Below are positions 8,369-17,845 of a stretch of 47,728 nucleotides of DNA, one piece after another; the first letter of the stretch is position 1, and each line of letters opens with the position of its first letter. The stretch is from Methanomassiliicoccaceae archaeon (GTDB taxonomy: Archaea > Thermoplasmatota > Thermoplasmata > Methanomassiliicoccales > Methanomethylophilaceae). Made by a program: the position numbers and the translations under genes. The stretch is from contig PWJQ01000034.1 in the NCBI GenBank assembly GCA_003560875.1, forward strand, positions 1 to 47,728, read 5' to 3'. Below the pieces are notes generated by a model. That model was not told the DNA's origin. It saw only the letters and a list, made by a program, of their open reading frames with translations, and did not search any database.

Positions 8369-9810
8369 CCGAGCAGGTCCTGCCAGGCGGAATCGATGCG
8401 TCTGTTGGCATCGTCCACAGCCGATTCCCTTCTCATGACCTTGTCTATGCATTCTGTTGCCTGGATCAGGACACAGTGTGGTGACGTCCCTCCATAGGAG
8501 CGCCGGCGTTCCACACAGCTGTCGGCGTTGAGCACATCGAACACATCCTCATCGATCATATCGGAGAATGAGCGCATCTCGTCCAAGGAGAGGTCGTCAA
8601 GTCTCTTGTTCCGTTCGATACAACTCCTCACCGCGGTTGCTACGACCTCATGGGCCTTACGGAAAGGCATCCCCTTCACGACCAGGTAGTCAGCCAGGTC
8701 GGTGGCGTTGATGAAACCCATCTCGGTCATCTGACGCATCCTCGCGGTGTTGAAATTCAATGTGGCCATCATCCTCTCGGCCATCCTGAGGGACGAAATC
8801 ATGTTGTCGAGCGCCTCCATGGCCGGCCCCTTGTCCTCTTGAAGGTCGCGGTTGTAGGCCATGGGAAGGGACTTCAACATAGCCATCAGCCCACTCATCG
8901 CCCCTAGGGGGCGACCGCTCCTCCCCCTTATCAGTTCTGCGATGTCAGGGTTCTTCTTCTGAGGCATTATCGAGGAGCCTGTGGAGTAGGCATCGTCCAT
9001 CTCCACGAATGAGAACTCAGGTGAGGACCAAACGATCAACTCCTCACACAATGAGGATAGGTGCAGGGATACGGTGCAGGAACAGTAGACGGCGTCAAGT
9101 ACGAAGTCACGGTCGCTGACCGAGTCCATGGCGTTCTCCGTGGGTCCGTCGAAAGCCAATAGGTCAGCGCTGCGTTTCCGGTCTATGGGATAGGTGGTCC
9201 CAGCCATGGCCGCCGAGCCCAGGGGGCAGAGGTTCATACGCCGATAGGCGTCCATCAGGCGGTCGGCATCGCGGTCGAGGCGGAAGGCATGCGCCATGAG
9301 ATGGAAACCGAGTGTCACGGGTTGGGCGTGTTGCAGATGTGTGTATCCTGGCATCACACTCTCAGCCTCGGACTCGGCCCTCTTCACCAAGGTCCGCTGC
9401 AATGTATCTATGGCGACCACGGCCTCCAACAGCCTGTCCCTCACATACATCCTGAAATCGGTCGACACCTGGTCATTGCGGCTGCGTCCGGTGTGCAGCC
9501 TACCGCCTGCCGGTCCCACGATCTCCGTCAAACGTTGTTCGATGTTCGTGTGGATGTCCTCTAGGGACACATCCATCTTCAGCCGTCCGTCCTCGATGTC
9601 ACGAAGGATCGTGCGCAGGCCGTTGGATATCAGTTCCACATCATCAGAGGGGAGTATATCCCTCTCCCCTAGCATCCTAACATGGGCCAAGGAGCCCATG
9701 ACATCATAGAATGCCAAACGGGAGTCGATCGCCAACGAGGAGGTGAAAGCGAGAACGTCCTCATCCATCCCTTTCTCGAAACGGCCTGACCACAATGCAT
9801 TCTTTGACAT
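8365..9810 (-). CDS. argH: Argininosuccinate lyase
   Basis: Last step of arginine synthesis: splits argininosuccinate into arginine and fumarate. 481 residues, normal for the family, starting ALWSGRFEKGMDEDVL with HTNIEQRL, HTGRSRNDQVSTD and the fumarase/aspartase-superfamily signature GSSIMPQKKNPD. ATG at 9810 is chosen because GAAGGAG lies 5-6 nt upstream and the family N-terminus begins there. The open frame to 9864 overlaps argG and has no family similarity. It starts 3 nt after the argG stop, so argG-argH form one leftward operon. Confidence 0.97.
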   Translation of the reverse strand: MSKNALWSGRFEKGMDEDVLAFTSSLAIDSRLAFYDVMGSLAHVRMLGERDILPSDDVELISNGLRTILRDIEDGRLKMDVSLEDIHTNIEQRLTEIVGPAGGRLHTGRSRNDQVSTDFRMYVRDRLLEAVVAIDTLQRTLVKRAESEAESVMPGYTHLQHAQPVTLGFHLMAHAFRLDRDADRLMDAYRRMNLCPLGSAAMAGTTYPIDRKRSADLLAFDGPTENAMDSVSDRDFVLDAVYCSCTVSLHLSSLCEELIVWSSPEFSFVEMDDAYSTGSSIMPQKKNPDIAELIRGRSGRPLGAMSGLMAMLKSLPMAYNRDLQEDKGPAMEALDNMISSLRMAERMMATLNFNTARMRQMTEMGFINATDLADYLVVKGMPFRKAHEVVATAVRSCIERNKRLDDLSLDEMRSFSDMIDEDVFDVLNADSCVERRRSYGGTSPHCVLIQATECIDKVMRRESAVDDANRRIDSAWQDLLG

Positions 9811-9812
9811 GT

Positions 9813-11027
9813 TCACTCCTTCTTCTGTGTCTTGGCGACGGTCTTGTTGGGCAGTCCCCAGCAATAGATGAAGCCCTTGGCTGAGTTATGATCGAAATCA
9901 TCGCCCTCGGCATAGGTGGCCAAGCCCTCATCGTATATCGAATATGATGAGCGACGACCGACAACGGTGGCGTTACCCTTGTGCATCTTTATTCGTACCA
10001 CGCCACTGACGTATTCCTGGGTCTGGTCTATGAAGGCTTCCAGGCTTTCCCTCAGAGGTCCGAACCAGAGGCCGTCATAGGCCACTTCGGCGAAACGCTG
10101 TTCGACAGATTTCTTGAAGGCCAGTACATCACGGGTGAGGACAAGCCCCTCAAGACTCTGATGGGCCTTTATGAGCGCGACGGCCGCGGGGCATTCGTAT
10201 ATCTCACGGCTCTTGAGTCCCACCAAGCGGTCCTCGACGTGGTCTATGCGACCGACTCCGTTCCTGCCCGCGACATCGTTCATCCTGGTGATCAATGCCA
10301 CTCCGTCCATCAGCTCCCCGTCCAATGCCACCGGGACACCGTTGACGAACTCCACCTCGACGTACTCCGGCTCATCAGGGGAGTCAGTGGCGGAGGAAGT
10401 CCATTCATAAGCGGCCTCCGGAGGCTCGGTCCAGGGATCCTCGAGAACCCCGCATTCACAACTCCTGCCCCAGAGGTTCTCGTCGGTGGAGAAGGGGTTC
10501 TCCTTCTTCACGATGATAGGTATCTCCTTCTCCTTCGCATACTGTATCTCATCATCCCTTGTCATCTGCCATTCGCGCATGGGGGCTATGATGCCCAACG
10601 AAGGATCCAAGGAAACGATGCCCACATCGAAACGGACCTGGTCATTGCCTTTCGCCGTGCATCCGTGAGCGATGAATTTGGCGCCCTCCTTCTTGGCCAC
10701 ATCCACCAGTAGTTTGGCGATCAAAGGCCTGGCGATAGCAGTGCTCAGAGGATAGACGCCTTGATAGAGGGCATTGGCCTTCAATGAGGGGAATATGTAA
10801 TCCTCGACGAACTCCTTGCGTGCATCAAGGGAGTAAGCATTAACGGCCCCGATCTTCCTGGCCCTGTCGATGGCATCATCGTCGCCAGGGGGTTGACCGA
10901 CATCGATGGAGACGGCCACGACATCGAGGTCATAGTTCTCCTGAAGCCAGCGTATAGCGACAGAGGTGTCCAAACCACCGGAGTATGCCAGTATCACCTT
11001 GTCCTTCTTATTCTCTGCAGCCTGCAT
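9813..11027 (-). CDS. argG: Argininosuccinate synthase
   Basis: ATP-dependent joining of citrulline and aspartate to argininosuccinate. 404 residues. The N-type ATP pyrophosphatase loop AYSGGLDTSVAIRWL lies near residues 12-26. Later come HGCTAKGNDQVRFD and the substrate-binding stretch NDVAGRNGVGRIDHVEDR. ATG at 11027 (MQAAENKKDK) is the family start. The long upstream open frame to 11273 covers the promoter and is not expected to be translated. A TATA-like TATAAAG (minus strand, 11056-11062) lies 31 nt before the ATG. It is divergent from argC across a 289-bp control region. Confidence 0.97.
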   Translation of the reverse strand: MQAAENKKDKVILAYSGGLDTSVAIRWLQENYDLDVVAVSIDVGQPPGDDDAIDRARKIGAVNAYSLDARKEFVEDYIFPSLKANALYQGVYPLSTAIARPLIAKLLVDVAKKEGAKFIAHGCTAKGNDQVRFDVGIVSLDPSLGIIAPMREWQMTRDDEIQYAKEKEIPIIVKKENPFSTDENLWGRSCECGVLEDPWTEPPEAAYEWTSSATDSPDEPEYVEVEFVNGVPVALDGELMDGVALITRMNDVAGRNGVGRIDHVEDRLVGLKSREIYECPAAVALIKAHQSLEGLVLTRDVLAFKKSVEQRFAEVAYDGLWFGPLRESLEAFIDQTQEYVSGVVRIKMHKGNATVVGRRSSYSIYDEGLATYAEGDDFDHNSAKGFIYCWGLPNKTVAKTQKKE

Positions 11028-11316
11028 CGTTATCGTCCTGGTATTTTCATGACAATATAAAGTATTGCGCAGTTGTGTCCCACGCCGTTCTGCATACATG
11101 GAGAGGGGTTCCGCCACATACGCTCGAAACCGTTCACGACAAAAATAATACACCATTTGTCGGTAACCGGAAAAAGCAATATCCAGGTATTTGCTATCTA
11201 AGTGAGCAGATAGTATTATAATGTACATAGGATAGTTTGTATGTCTGAAATAGAACAATAAACCTAAAAACAAATCCCAGAATCAGTCATATCTTCACCG
11301 TATTTGAGGATTATCA
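11028..11316. promoter_or_regulatory. argGH / argCJBD divergent control region
   Basis: 289 bp between the two arginine operons. It holds the argG TATA (11056-11062, minus strand), an AT-rich stretch with a likely argC promoter (AATAAACC near 11257), and the argC ribosome-binding site GAGG (7 nt before ATG 11317). An inverted repeat CTATCT-N8-AGATAG at 11194-11213 is a candidate operator for coordinate arginine control. Its binding protein is unknown. Confidence 0.5.
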
Positions 11317-12333
11317 ATGATCAATGTAGGCATCGTCGGAGGTACCGGATACACCGGGGGCGAATTGGCACGCCTTATTTGCAGCCATCCAGGCATGGAG
11401 CTCAAGGCCATGACATCCCGCGGCAACGCCGGAAAACCGGTAGATTCGGTACATGGATACCTGAAAGGGTATGTGGAAATGGATTTCCAGGCTTCAATTG
11501 AGAACGGTGAAGGTCTGGACCTGATATTCCTAGCCACTCCTCATGGAGTCTCGATGGAACATGTGCCTGGACTTCTGGATATGGGCCTCAAGATTGTGGA
11601 TCTGAGCGGAGATTATCGTTTGGACGATGAAAAGGTCTACAGCCAATGGTATGGCAAGGGTCATGATGACAAGGATAATCTCACCAAGGCCGTTTACGGA
11701 CTTCCGGAACTGTTCCGTGAGAGTATAGCCGATGCGCAACTCGTCGCAAACCCGGGATGCTATCCTACGGCCAGCATACTGGCGTTGGCACCCTTGTTCG
11801 CGGCGGGTGTGGTGAAAGGCGACGTGGTAATCGACGCTAAGAGCGGTACCTCGGGGGCGGGTGTGAATCCCTCGATACGCACCCACCATCCCGTCTGCGG
11901 TGAATCGGTGATAGCATACAACAGTGGTAAACACCGCCATCAGCCGGAGATAGATCTCATACTCCATAAACTGGGCGAGGGCGGGGAGGTTTACTTCTCA
12001 CCGCATCTGGTGCCGATCGTACGTGGGATACTAGCCTCATGCTATCTGGACGTCAATGAGGTCATGACGTCCACGGAACTACAATCATTGTACGCCGAAT
12101 TCTATTCCGGGGAACGTTTCGTACATGTGACCGGAGACGGTTCGATACGCGCTGTCGTGGGATCGAACCATTGTCAGGTCGCACCCGTGTCCCTGGGCGG
12201 CAGTAAGGTAGCCGTGTTCTCAAGCATCGACAACCTTGTGAAAGGAGCATCGGGACAGGCGGTCCAGTGTGCGAACATAATGTGTGGGATGCCCGAGGAG
12301 ATGGGCATAGACTTCCCGGGACTGGGGGTTTGA
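11317..12333 (+). CDS. argC: N-acetyl-gamma-glutamyl-phosphate reductase
   Basis: NADPH-dependent reduction of N-acetylglutamyl phosphate to the semialdehyde. 338 residues. It begins with the dinucleotide-binding loop VGIVGGTGYTGGEL (residues 3-16), and the catalytic cysteine is in VANPGCYPTA. KSGTSGAGVNPS and HRHQPEID follow the type 1 family pattern. GAGG 7 nt upstream supports ATG 11317. It is the first gene of argC-argJ-argB-argD, with argJ starting 3 nt after its stop. The similar LysY could be considered, but the argJ/B/D neighbours fix it as arginine synthesis. Confidence 0.96.
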   Translation: MINVGIVGGTGYTGGELARLICSHPGMELKAMTSRGNAGKPVDSVHGYLKGYVEMDFQASIENGEGLDLIFLATPHGVSMEHVPGLLDMGLKIVDLSGDYRLDDEKVYSQWYGKGHDDKDNLTKAVYGLPELFRESIADAQLVANPGCYPTASILALAPLFAAGVVKGDVVIDAKSGTSGAGVNPSIRTHHPVCGESVIAYNSGKHRHQPEIDLILHKLGEGGEVYFSPHLVPIVRGILASCYLDVNEVMTSTELQSLYAEFYSGERFVHVTGDGSIRAVVGSNHCQVAPVSLGGSKVAVFSSIDNLVKGASGQAVQCANIMCGMPEEMGIDFPGLGV

Positions 12334-12336
12334 GGA

Positions 12337-13563
12337 ATGGAGAAAATCGAAGGAGGGATCACCGCCGCCCAGGGCTTCAAGGCCGCGGGTGTGCATTCAG
12401 GTGTGAAATACCGCTCACTTGACCTGGGCGTGGTGACATCAGATGTGCCGGCCAAGGGTTTCATCGGATACACCAGCAACAAGGTCAAGGCGGCACCTGT
12501 ACAGGTTATGATGGAGACCAATCCACGTGAGCTTCAAGCTTTTGTCATAAACAGCGGCAATGCCAATGCGCTCACCGGTAAGCGCGGTGTCGAGGATGTC
12601 TACAACATGCGCGCCCATGCGGCGTCCGCTCTAGGTATAGACAACGAGGAACTCGTAGGCGTCATCTCGACCGGTTTGATAGGACGTTTCCTGAACATGC
12701 CCAAGATATACTACGGCATCGACCGTGCCTCGAAGGAGTTAGCATACGGTTTCGAGGCCGACAATGATTTCTCCGAGGCAATAATGACCACTGACACCCG
12801 CAAGAAGGAGGTGGCTTATCGCGTCAAGCTCGATGATGGCAGCCTGATAACAATCGCCGGTGTGGCGAAGGGCAGTGGCATGGTGGCCCCGCATATGAAG
12901 GTCCTCCACGCCACCACGCTGAGCTTCATATCCACCGATGCCGTGCTCAGTGAAAAGTTCAATGACAAATGGCAGGAGATCTTGGATGAGACCTTCAATA
13001 TGATATCCGTTGACGGCGACCAGAGCACCAATGATATGTCGGTGCTCATGGCCAACGGTCTGGCCGGCGGCGATACAGCCGACGATGATATCAACTTCAT
13101 AAAGGCCCTCAAGACAGTTATGAAAGACCTGGCTTACATGGTCATCGAGGATGGGGAGGGAGTCACTAAGGTCATCGAGGTAGAGGCGCGCGGTGCGCGG
13201 TCGAAAGCAGAAGCCGCATCAGCCGTCAAGTCGATAATACGTTCACCTCTGGTCAAGACCGCCATATTCGGCTCCGACCCTAACTACGGGCGCATAATGA
13301 TGGCGTTGGGGAACAGCGATTGTGAATTCAAGATCGATGATGTCAAATTGACCATCGTAGGCTCCGGGATAGAAGTCCCCATACTGGAGTACGGGACGCC
13401 GGTCTTCGAGGACCAGCGTTCCGTCGAAATCGTCCGTATGGCCATGGAAGGGGACACAGTCAAGATATTGGTCATCCTCGGTGATGGTGAGCACAGCGCC
13501 ACAGGTTGGGGATGCGACCTGTCATATGATTACGTGAAGATAAATGCCGAGTACACAACGTAG
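12337..13563 (+). CDS. argJ: Glutamate N-acetyltransferase / amino-acid acetyltransferase
   Basis: Transfers acetyl from N-acetylornithine to glutamate, recycling the acetyl group; some members also use acetyl-CoA. 408 residues. KGSGMVAPHM is followed by LHATTLSF, and Thr193 is the expected autocleavage site and nucleophile of the processed beta chain. NSGNANALTG (substrate binding) and FGSDPNYGRIM near the C-terminus are family motifs. Whether it is mono- or bifunctional cannot be judged here; no argA or argE lies in the window. It ends with TAG and is followed 8 nt later by argB. Confidence 0.95.
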   Translation: MEKIEGGITAAQGFKAAGVHSGVKYRSLDLGVVTSDVPAKGFIGYTSNKVKAAPVQVMMETNPRELQAFVINSGNANALTGKRGVEDVYNMRAHAASALGIDNEELVGVISTGLIGRFLNMPKIYYGIDRASKELAYGFEADNDFSEAIMTTDTRKKEVAYRVKLDDGSLITIAGVAKGSGMVAPHMKVLHATTLSFISTDAVLSEKFNDKWQEILDETFNMISVDGDQSTNDMSVLMANGLAGGDTADDDINFIKALKTVMKDLAYMVIEDGEGVTKVIEVEARGARSKAEAASAVKSIIRSPLVKTAIFGSDPNYGRIMMALGNSDCEFKIDDVKLTIVGSGIEVPILEYGTPVFEDQRSVEIVRMAMEGDTVKILVILGDGEHSATGWGCDLSYDYVKINAEYTT

Positions 13564-13571
13564 TGATGTAA

Positions 13572-14447
13572 ATGGAGAAACCCCAAATCAAGCAAAGCTT
13601 CCCCCGTCTGGAAGAGCTACGTAACACCCACATCGTGATAAAGTTCGGAGGCAACGCCATCAGTGGCGAGGGCGAACTACAACGCTTCGCCAAGGATGTG
13701 GCGATGATGCGCTCCCTGGGAGTACTACCTGTCCTGGTCCACGGTGGAGGGCCGGAGATAACCCGGGAGATGAAGGTCCGCGGTATGGAGGCTCGTAAGG
13801 TCGCCGGACTGCGCATCACCGACACCCAGACTCTGGAGATAGCTGAGTACGTCCTCGGTCGCATCAACCGTGAGATCGTCAAGGCCTTGAAAGGCGCCGG
13901 TGTGGATTCCATATGCATGCCTGGATACAAAGGCGGTCTGCTACGCTGCAAGCGTAAGGATCCCGTCTTGGTCTATGATGAGGAGGGGAACCTCGCCACC
14001 ATAGACCTGGGTCATGTTGGTGACGTTGAGAGCGTGGATGCCAAGCAGTTGCGCTACATGACCGCCTCCGGCATGGTGCCAGTGATATATCCCATAGGCA
14101 TCGATGATGACGGAGGTCATGTGAATGTCAATGCTGACACCGCCGCCGCCCATATCGCCGCCGCACTACAGTGTGAGGAGATGATACTGATAACCGATGT
14201 CCCCGGCATATTGACCGATGTGAACGACGCTGAATCCATTATCAAAGAGGTGTCTATCAAACAGGTCGATGAACTCATAGAGGGCGGCGTGGTGATGGGA
14301 GGCATGGTGCCCAAGGTGGAGGCCTGCCGTCTGGCATTGGAGAAGGGCGTGCGTTCCACCCACATGCTGGGAGGAAAGGACGCTGAACACCTTCTGCGTC
14401 AGATATTGAACGGTTCACATCGCGGGACCAAGATCGTGAACGGGTGA
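13572..14447 (+). CDS. argB: Acetylglutamate kinase
   Basis: Phosphorylates N-acetylglutamate. 291 residues of the amino-acid kinase fold: IKFGGNAISG (N-terminal nucleotide loop), VHGGGPEITREM, NVNADTAAAHIAAAL and ITDVPGIL, with a C-terminal KVEACRLAL segment. An extra N-terminal stretch of about 20 residues precedes the kinase core. In bacterial homologues a longer N-terminal helix is linked to arginine-sensitive hexamers; whether this short one does the same is unknown. GTGA lies 5 nt before the ATG. The stop overlaps a possible GTG start of argD. Confidence 0.96.
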   Translation: MEKPQIKQSFPRLEELRNTHIVIKFGGNAISGEGELQRFAKDVAMMRSLGVLPVLVHGGGPEITREMKVRGMEARKVAGLRITDTQTLEIAEYVLGRINREIVKALKGAGVDSICMPGYKGGLLRCKRKDPVLVYDEEGNLATIDLGHVGDVESVDAKQLRYMTASGMVPVIYPIGIDDDGGHVNVNADTAAAHIAAALQCEEMILITDVPGILTDVNDAESIIKEVSIKQVDELIEGGVVMGGMVPKVEACRLALEKGVRSTHMLGGKDAEHLLRQILNGSHRGTKIVNG

Positions 14448-14452
14448 CACTC

Positions 14453-15628
14453 ATGGACCTGGAGACTCTGAAGAAACTCGATAACGCCTTTCTGTTCCAG
14501 AACTATGGACGTCAGGACCTGGCTTTCACCCACGGACGGGGGGAGTTCCTTTATGATGAGACGGGGAAGGAATACCTGGACATGGTTGCCGGTATAGCCG
14601 TGAACTCATTGGGTCACTCCCATCCGGCGATGACTGCCACCATTTGTGACCAGGCATCCCGTCTGGTCCACGTCTCAAATCTCTACCGCATAAAGGAGCA
14701 GGCCGAGCTTGCAGAGGCGTTGGTCGAAGTCTCCCCCGAGGGACTCGACCGGGCGCTATTCGTAAACTCCGGCGCAGAGGCCAACGAGGCGGCCCTGAAA
14801 CTGGCCGTACGCCACACTGGCCGCGGCAAGGTTATAGCGGTCGATAACTCATTCCACGGTCGTACGGCAGCGGCTCTGAAGATAACCGCCCAGTCAAAGT
14901 ACCAGGAGGGTTTCGGTTGCCTGATGGGCGAGTTTGCGGATTATGTCCCCCTCAACGACACGGAATCGCTGAAGGGAGCATTCGACAAGGACACCGCTGC
15001 CATGATCATCGAGCCGATACAAGGGGAGGGCGGCGTCCGACCCTGCAGCGAGGAGTTCTTCCGTACCGCCCGCGACCTCTGCGACGAAAAAGGGGCGTTG
15101 CTCATAAGTGACGAGGTCCAGACGGGCATGGGACGTACCGGTGAATGGTTCGGTTTCCAGCATTATGGCGTGGTACCGGACATCATCAGCCTCGCCAAGG
15201 GCATGGGCGGGGGTTTCCCCATAGGTTGCATATTAAGTTCGGATGATGTTTCGAAGACCTTCTCACCCGGTACCCACGGTACCACTTTCGGAGGGAGTCC
15301 ATTGGCATCCGCGGTGGCGCTGGCGGTCATCCATGTCATTGAATCGGAGGGGTTGGTCAAGAGTGCCGCCGTCAAAGGCGAAGCGATGATGAACGGACTC
15401 AAGAAGCTGATAGGCGACGAGGTCACTGAGGTACGCGGAGCGGGACTCATGATCGGCATGGAGATGAAGACCAAGGCCCAGGCACTCCAGGGTCATGCAT
15501 TGGAGAAAGGTGTCCTCATCAACGTTTGTGCTGGAAACGTCGTCCGTATGGTTCCTCCGTTGAATGTGTCCCAGTCCTCTCTCGATAAGGTATCTGACAT
15601 TTTCAATGATTTTATGGAAAAAATTTGA
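14453..15628 (+). CDS. argD: Acetylornithine aminotransferase
   Basis: PLP enzyme that converts N-acetylglutamate semialdehyde to N-acetylornithine. 391 residues of the class III aminotransferase family: [28 protein letters not shown], the PLP-binding [11 protein letters not shown] and the Schiff-base lysine Lys249 in [17 protein letters not shown] at 14444 overlaps the argB stop, but ATG 14453 is preferred because GGGTGA lies 5 nt before it. It is last in the argCJBD operon, followed by a T9 run that probably ends transcription. Confidence 0.95.
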   Translation: MDLETLKKLDNAFLFQNYGRQDLAFTHGRGEFLYDETGKEYLDMVAGIAVNSLGHSHPAMTATICDQASRLVHVSNLYRIKEQAELAEALVEVSPEGLDRALFVNSGAEANEAALKLAVRHTGRGKVIAVDNSFHGRTAAALKITAQSKYQEGFGCLMGEFADYVPLNDTESLKGAFDKDTAAMIIEPIQGEGGVRPCSEEFFRTARDLCDEKGALLISDEVQTGMGRTGEWFGFQHYGVVPDIISLAKGMGGGFPIGCILSSDDVSKTFSPGTHGTTFGGSPLASAVALAVIHVIESEGLVKSAAVKGEAMMNGLKKLIGDEVTEVRGAGLMIGMEMKTKAQALQGHALEKGVLINVCAGNVVRMVPPLNVSQSSLDKVSDIFNDFMEKI

Positions 15629-15656
15629 CAATGTGTCGGATTTTCTCCAATATCTA

Positions 15657-15665
15657 TTTTTTTTT
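15657..15665 (+). terminator. Poly-T terminator after argD
   Basis: Nine consecutive T residues 29 nt after the argD stop, with no strong hairpin. Archaeal RNA polymerase commonly ends at such T runs. Confidence 0.6.
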
Positions 15666-15711
15666 GTATTAAATATAACATATTAATACTTGAATTACCT
15701 TCATTTCACAT

Positions 15712-16395
15712 ATGACCAAAATGCAGTCCAAGGAGAGCATCGCTGAGCGGACACGCGTCTATATTGATTCTCATCCGAGCATAAAGGACTGCGTCTCCAA
15801 GGACCTGATAAACTACTCGTCTTTGGCCCGTCTTATAATGAAGGAGCTGAAGGTCGGCAACGAGGAGGCGGTGATGATCGCCTGCCGCCGCTATGCGCAA
15901 AGGTTGGGCGGAAGCGATCATGAGCAGGACATCCTTAAAATCCTCAAGGACAGCCGGTTGGAGATGAGGACCAAACTCTGTATCATAACCGCTAAGAACG
16001 ATTGGACGGTCATGCACAAGATGGACAATCTTTTCCGCGATCTTTGGAATGAGAAATCCATAGTCCAGGTAGTCCAAAGCACCAGCGCTGTCACCATAAT
16101 CTGTGACAAGATGCTCAAGGAACGCATAATGGACACCCTAGGACGATTCAATATAATCAAGGTCAGGGACGATCTGGTTGAGATAGCGGTGAAGAGTCCA
16201 GAGGCCATTGTGGAAACAAGCGGCGTCATAGCCTATCTGATCAACAATCTATCCGATGCCGGCATAAACATCGAGGAGACCATCAGTTGTCATACGGACA
16301 CTATATTCGTCGTCAACAAGGACAGCATGATCGATGCGTACTCGGTACTCAGCCGCACAATACAGAGCGCTGAGGAGACCATAGGCATCAACTGA
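15712..16395 (+). CDS. ACT-domain regulatory-type protein
   Basis: 227-residue soluble protein. The N-terminal ~80 residues are helical, ending in a basic stretch (MIACRRYAQRL), and could be a winged-helix-like DNA-binding segment. Residues ~85-150 and ~155-225 look like two ACT-like units; the second is clearest (SGVIAYLINNLSDAGINIEETISC). ACT domains bind small ligands, often amino acids. No catalytic domain is seen, so a ligand-sensing regulator is the best guess. ATG 15712 lies about 26 nt after ATTAATAC and is probably leaderless. The carotenoid gene follows 7 nt after its stop, so the two are co-transcribed. Confidence 0.7.
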   Translation: MTKMQSKESIAERTRVYIDSHPSIKDCVSKDLINYSSLARLIMKELKVGNEEAVMIACRRYAQRLGGSDHEQDILKILKDSRLEMRTKLCIITAKNDWTVMHKMDNLFRDLWNEKSIVQVVQSTSAVTIICDKMLKERIMDTLGRFNIIKVRDDLVEIAVKSPEAIVETSGVIAYLINNLSDAGINIEETISCHTDTIFVVNKDSMIDAYSVLSRTIQSAEETIGIN

Positions 16396-16402
16396 GGTCG
16401 AG

Positions 16403-17173
16403 ATGGCTCCTAAGGGCAGCTTTGGTCTGAATCAGTTACTGGTCATTACCGCCTTGGCGTTGTTCTTCTCGGGATTGACGGTCGTCAGTTTCGATGCCGA
16501 TCTGGACATGCCTCTTGTCTCCGGTCTGTTCATCGTTCTCATGGCCCTGCCATCATATTATGCGTTCTGGAGATATGCAGGCGCCCGGAGATCGGCAGTA
16601 CTGTTGATAGTCCTAAGTGTTCTACCGCTGTTGGTGGAGGCCCAAGCGGTCGTCACCGGTTTCCCCTATGGGGAATTCCAGTACTCTGAAACCCTCGGAG
16701 GCAAGTTGTTCGGTCTCGTACCCTGGACAGTCGCATTCGCTTATCTCCCTATTCTCTTGGGTTCATTCGCCATGGCATCCCGGTTCTGGTCGGATTCGGT
16801 AGCGGTGCTCATTGTCGGTAGCGCAGCCATATTGACTGTGGCCGACCTGGTGCTCGACCCCGCAATCGTGCATGCCGGTCTTTGGATATGGGCCGAAGGC
16901 GGTGCCTATTACGGGATTCCCACAGTGAATTTCCTCGGCTGGATCCTTACAGGTCTGATATACTCAGGGATACTGTACGTTGGACTCAAGGATCTGCTCG
17001 AGGCCGAGGGTCCCGTGCCTTTGAGTGTGGCCAGCAGCCTCCTCCTCATAATGGCCTTGTGGACGGGATATGTTGTGAAGGCAGGCCTTATCGTACCTGC
17101 GTTGATAGGGCTGACTCTGACATCGTACCTGGTCTACACGTTCCTGAGGCCCGTTGAAGAATCTCAGAACTGA
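16403..17173 (+). CDS. Carotenoid biosynthesis membrane protein, CruF/DUF422 type
   Basis: 256-residue integral membrane protein with about seven hydrophobic segments. The stretches FPYGEFQYSETLGG, DLVLDPAIVHAGLW and NFLGWILTGLIYSG are hallmarks of the CruF/bisanhydrobacterioruberin hydratase family, which adds water to the psi-end of carotenoids such as bacterioruberin precursors. The acidic residues in these stretches are likely active-site positions. A start at ATG 16403 is supported by GAGGT 5 nt upstream. No phytoene synthase or desaturase is in the window, so its substrate must come from genes elsewhere, or its role differs. Confidence 0.82.
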   Translation: MAPKGSFGLNQLLVITALALFFSGLTVVSFDADLDMPLVSGLFIVLMALPSYYAFWRYAGARRSAVLLIVLSVLPLLVEAQAVVTGFPYGEFQYSETLGGKLFGLVPWTVAFAYLPILLGSFAMASRFWSDSVAVLIVGSAAILTVADLVLDPAIVHAGLWIWAEGGAYYGIPTVNFLGWILTGLIYSGILYVGLKDLLEAEGPVPLSVASSLLLIMALWTGYVVKAGLIVPALIGLTLTSYLVYTFLRPVEESQN

Positions 17174-17192
17174 AGCTGTGCCGGTGAAGCAG

Positions 17193-17582
17193 TCACGCCT
17201 CGGAGTCGTGAACGAGTTCGACCTTCCATTCCTCATCAACGTAAAGGCCGAGTATCCTTGTCGTTATACCCCATGATTTCAGGACTCCGATACCTTTCAT
17301 GACATGGTCGATCTGCAGATCCTTGGAACCCGGGTTTCCAGCGCAGTCGTGGTGACCGACGAGGGCCACAACTTTGGAACCATGGGCGTTCACTGAAATC
17401 AGCACACGTTCTTGGATGTTGGTCATGCACGGCTCCTTTTCCAGAGCAAGGATACCGTTGGCACCGGCTTCGGTTATCATGTCCACACAGTCAACGCCGA
17501 AACGGCCTTTCATCCATTCAATGACAGGAATTTGGACCCTGCCGTCCATACAGTTGATGGCTGTTGCAAAAGTACAGGTCAT
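17193..17582 (-). CDS. Beta-carbonic-anhydrase-like zinc protein (short)
   Basis: 129-residue protein with the zinc-site pattern of beta-carbonic anhydrases: Cys11 in NCMDGR (with the Asp13/Arg15 dyad) and His77-x2-Cys80 in GHHDCAGNP. It is shorter than typical beta-CAs (about 170-220), and segments between and after the motifs are trimmed. It may hydrate CO2 or belong to a related uncharacterised subfamily. GGTGA 6 nt upstream supports ATG 17582, and a TATA box (TTTATATCC, 17614-17622) precedes it. The gene converges on the carotenoid gene with 19 bp between stops. Confidence 0.72.
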   Translation of the reverse strand: MTCTFATAINCMDGRVQIPVIEWMKGRFGVDCVDMITEAGANGILALEKEPCMTNIQERVLISVNAHGSKVVALVGHHDCAGNPGSKDLQIDHVMKGIGVLKSWGITTRILGLYVDEEWKVELVHDSEA

Positions 17583-17845
17583 CTGAAATCACCTGAAAAC
17601 AGGAAGACGAGATTGGATATAAACTTTCAATTCCAACAATCGAGATAACATGTTGGTTTTTTGGCATGTTGCGGATAGTCTAAGGACAATCCCATAACTA
17701 ATATCGAAAACACGCATAAGAGTGAAATAAGAGCACTCAAGAGGTTTTCATAGAGCATCTATCGACGCTCAATATCGTCTCACTTACACCATCTTCCTTT
17801 TCAAACCATATCATTGCAATGACTCTTTGGGTCCGCAGCTTCGTC

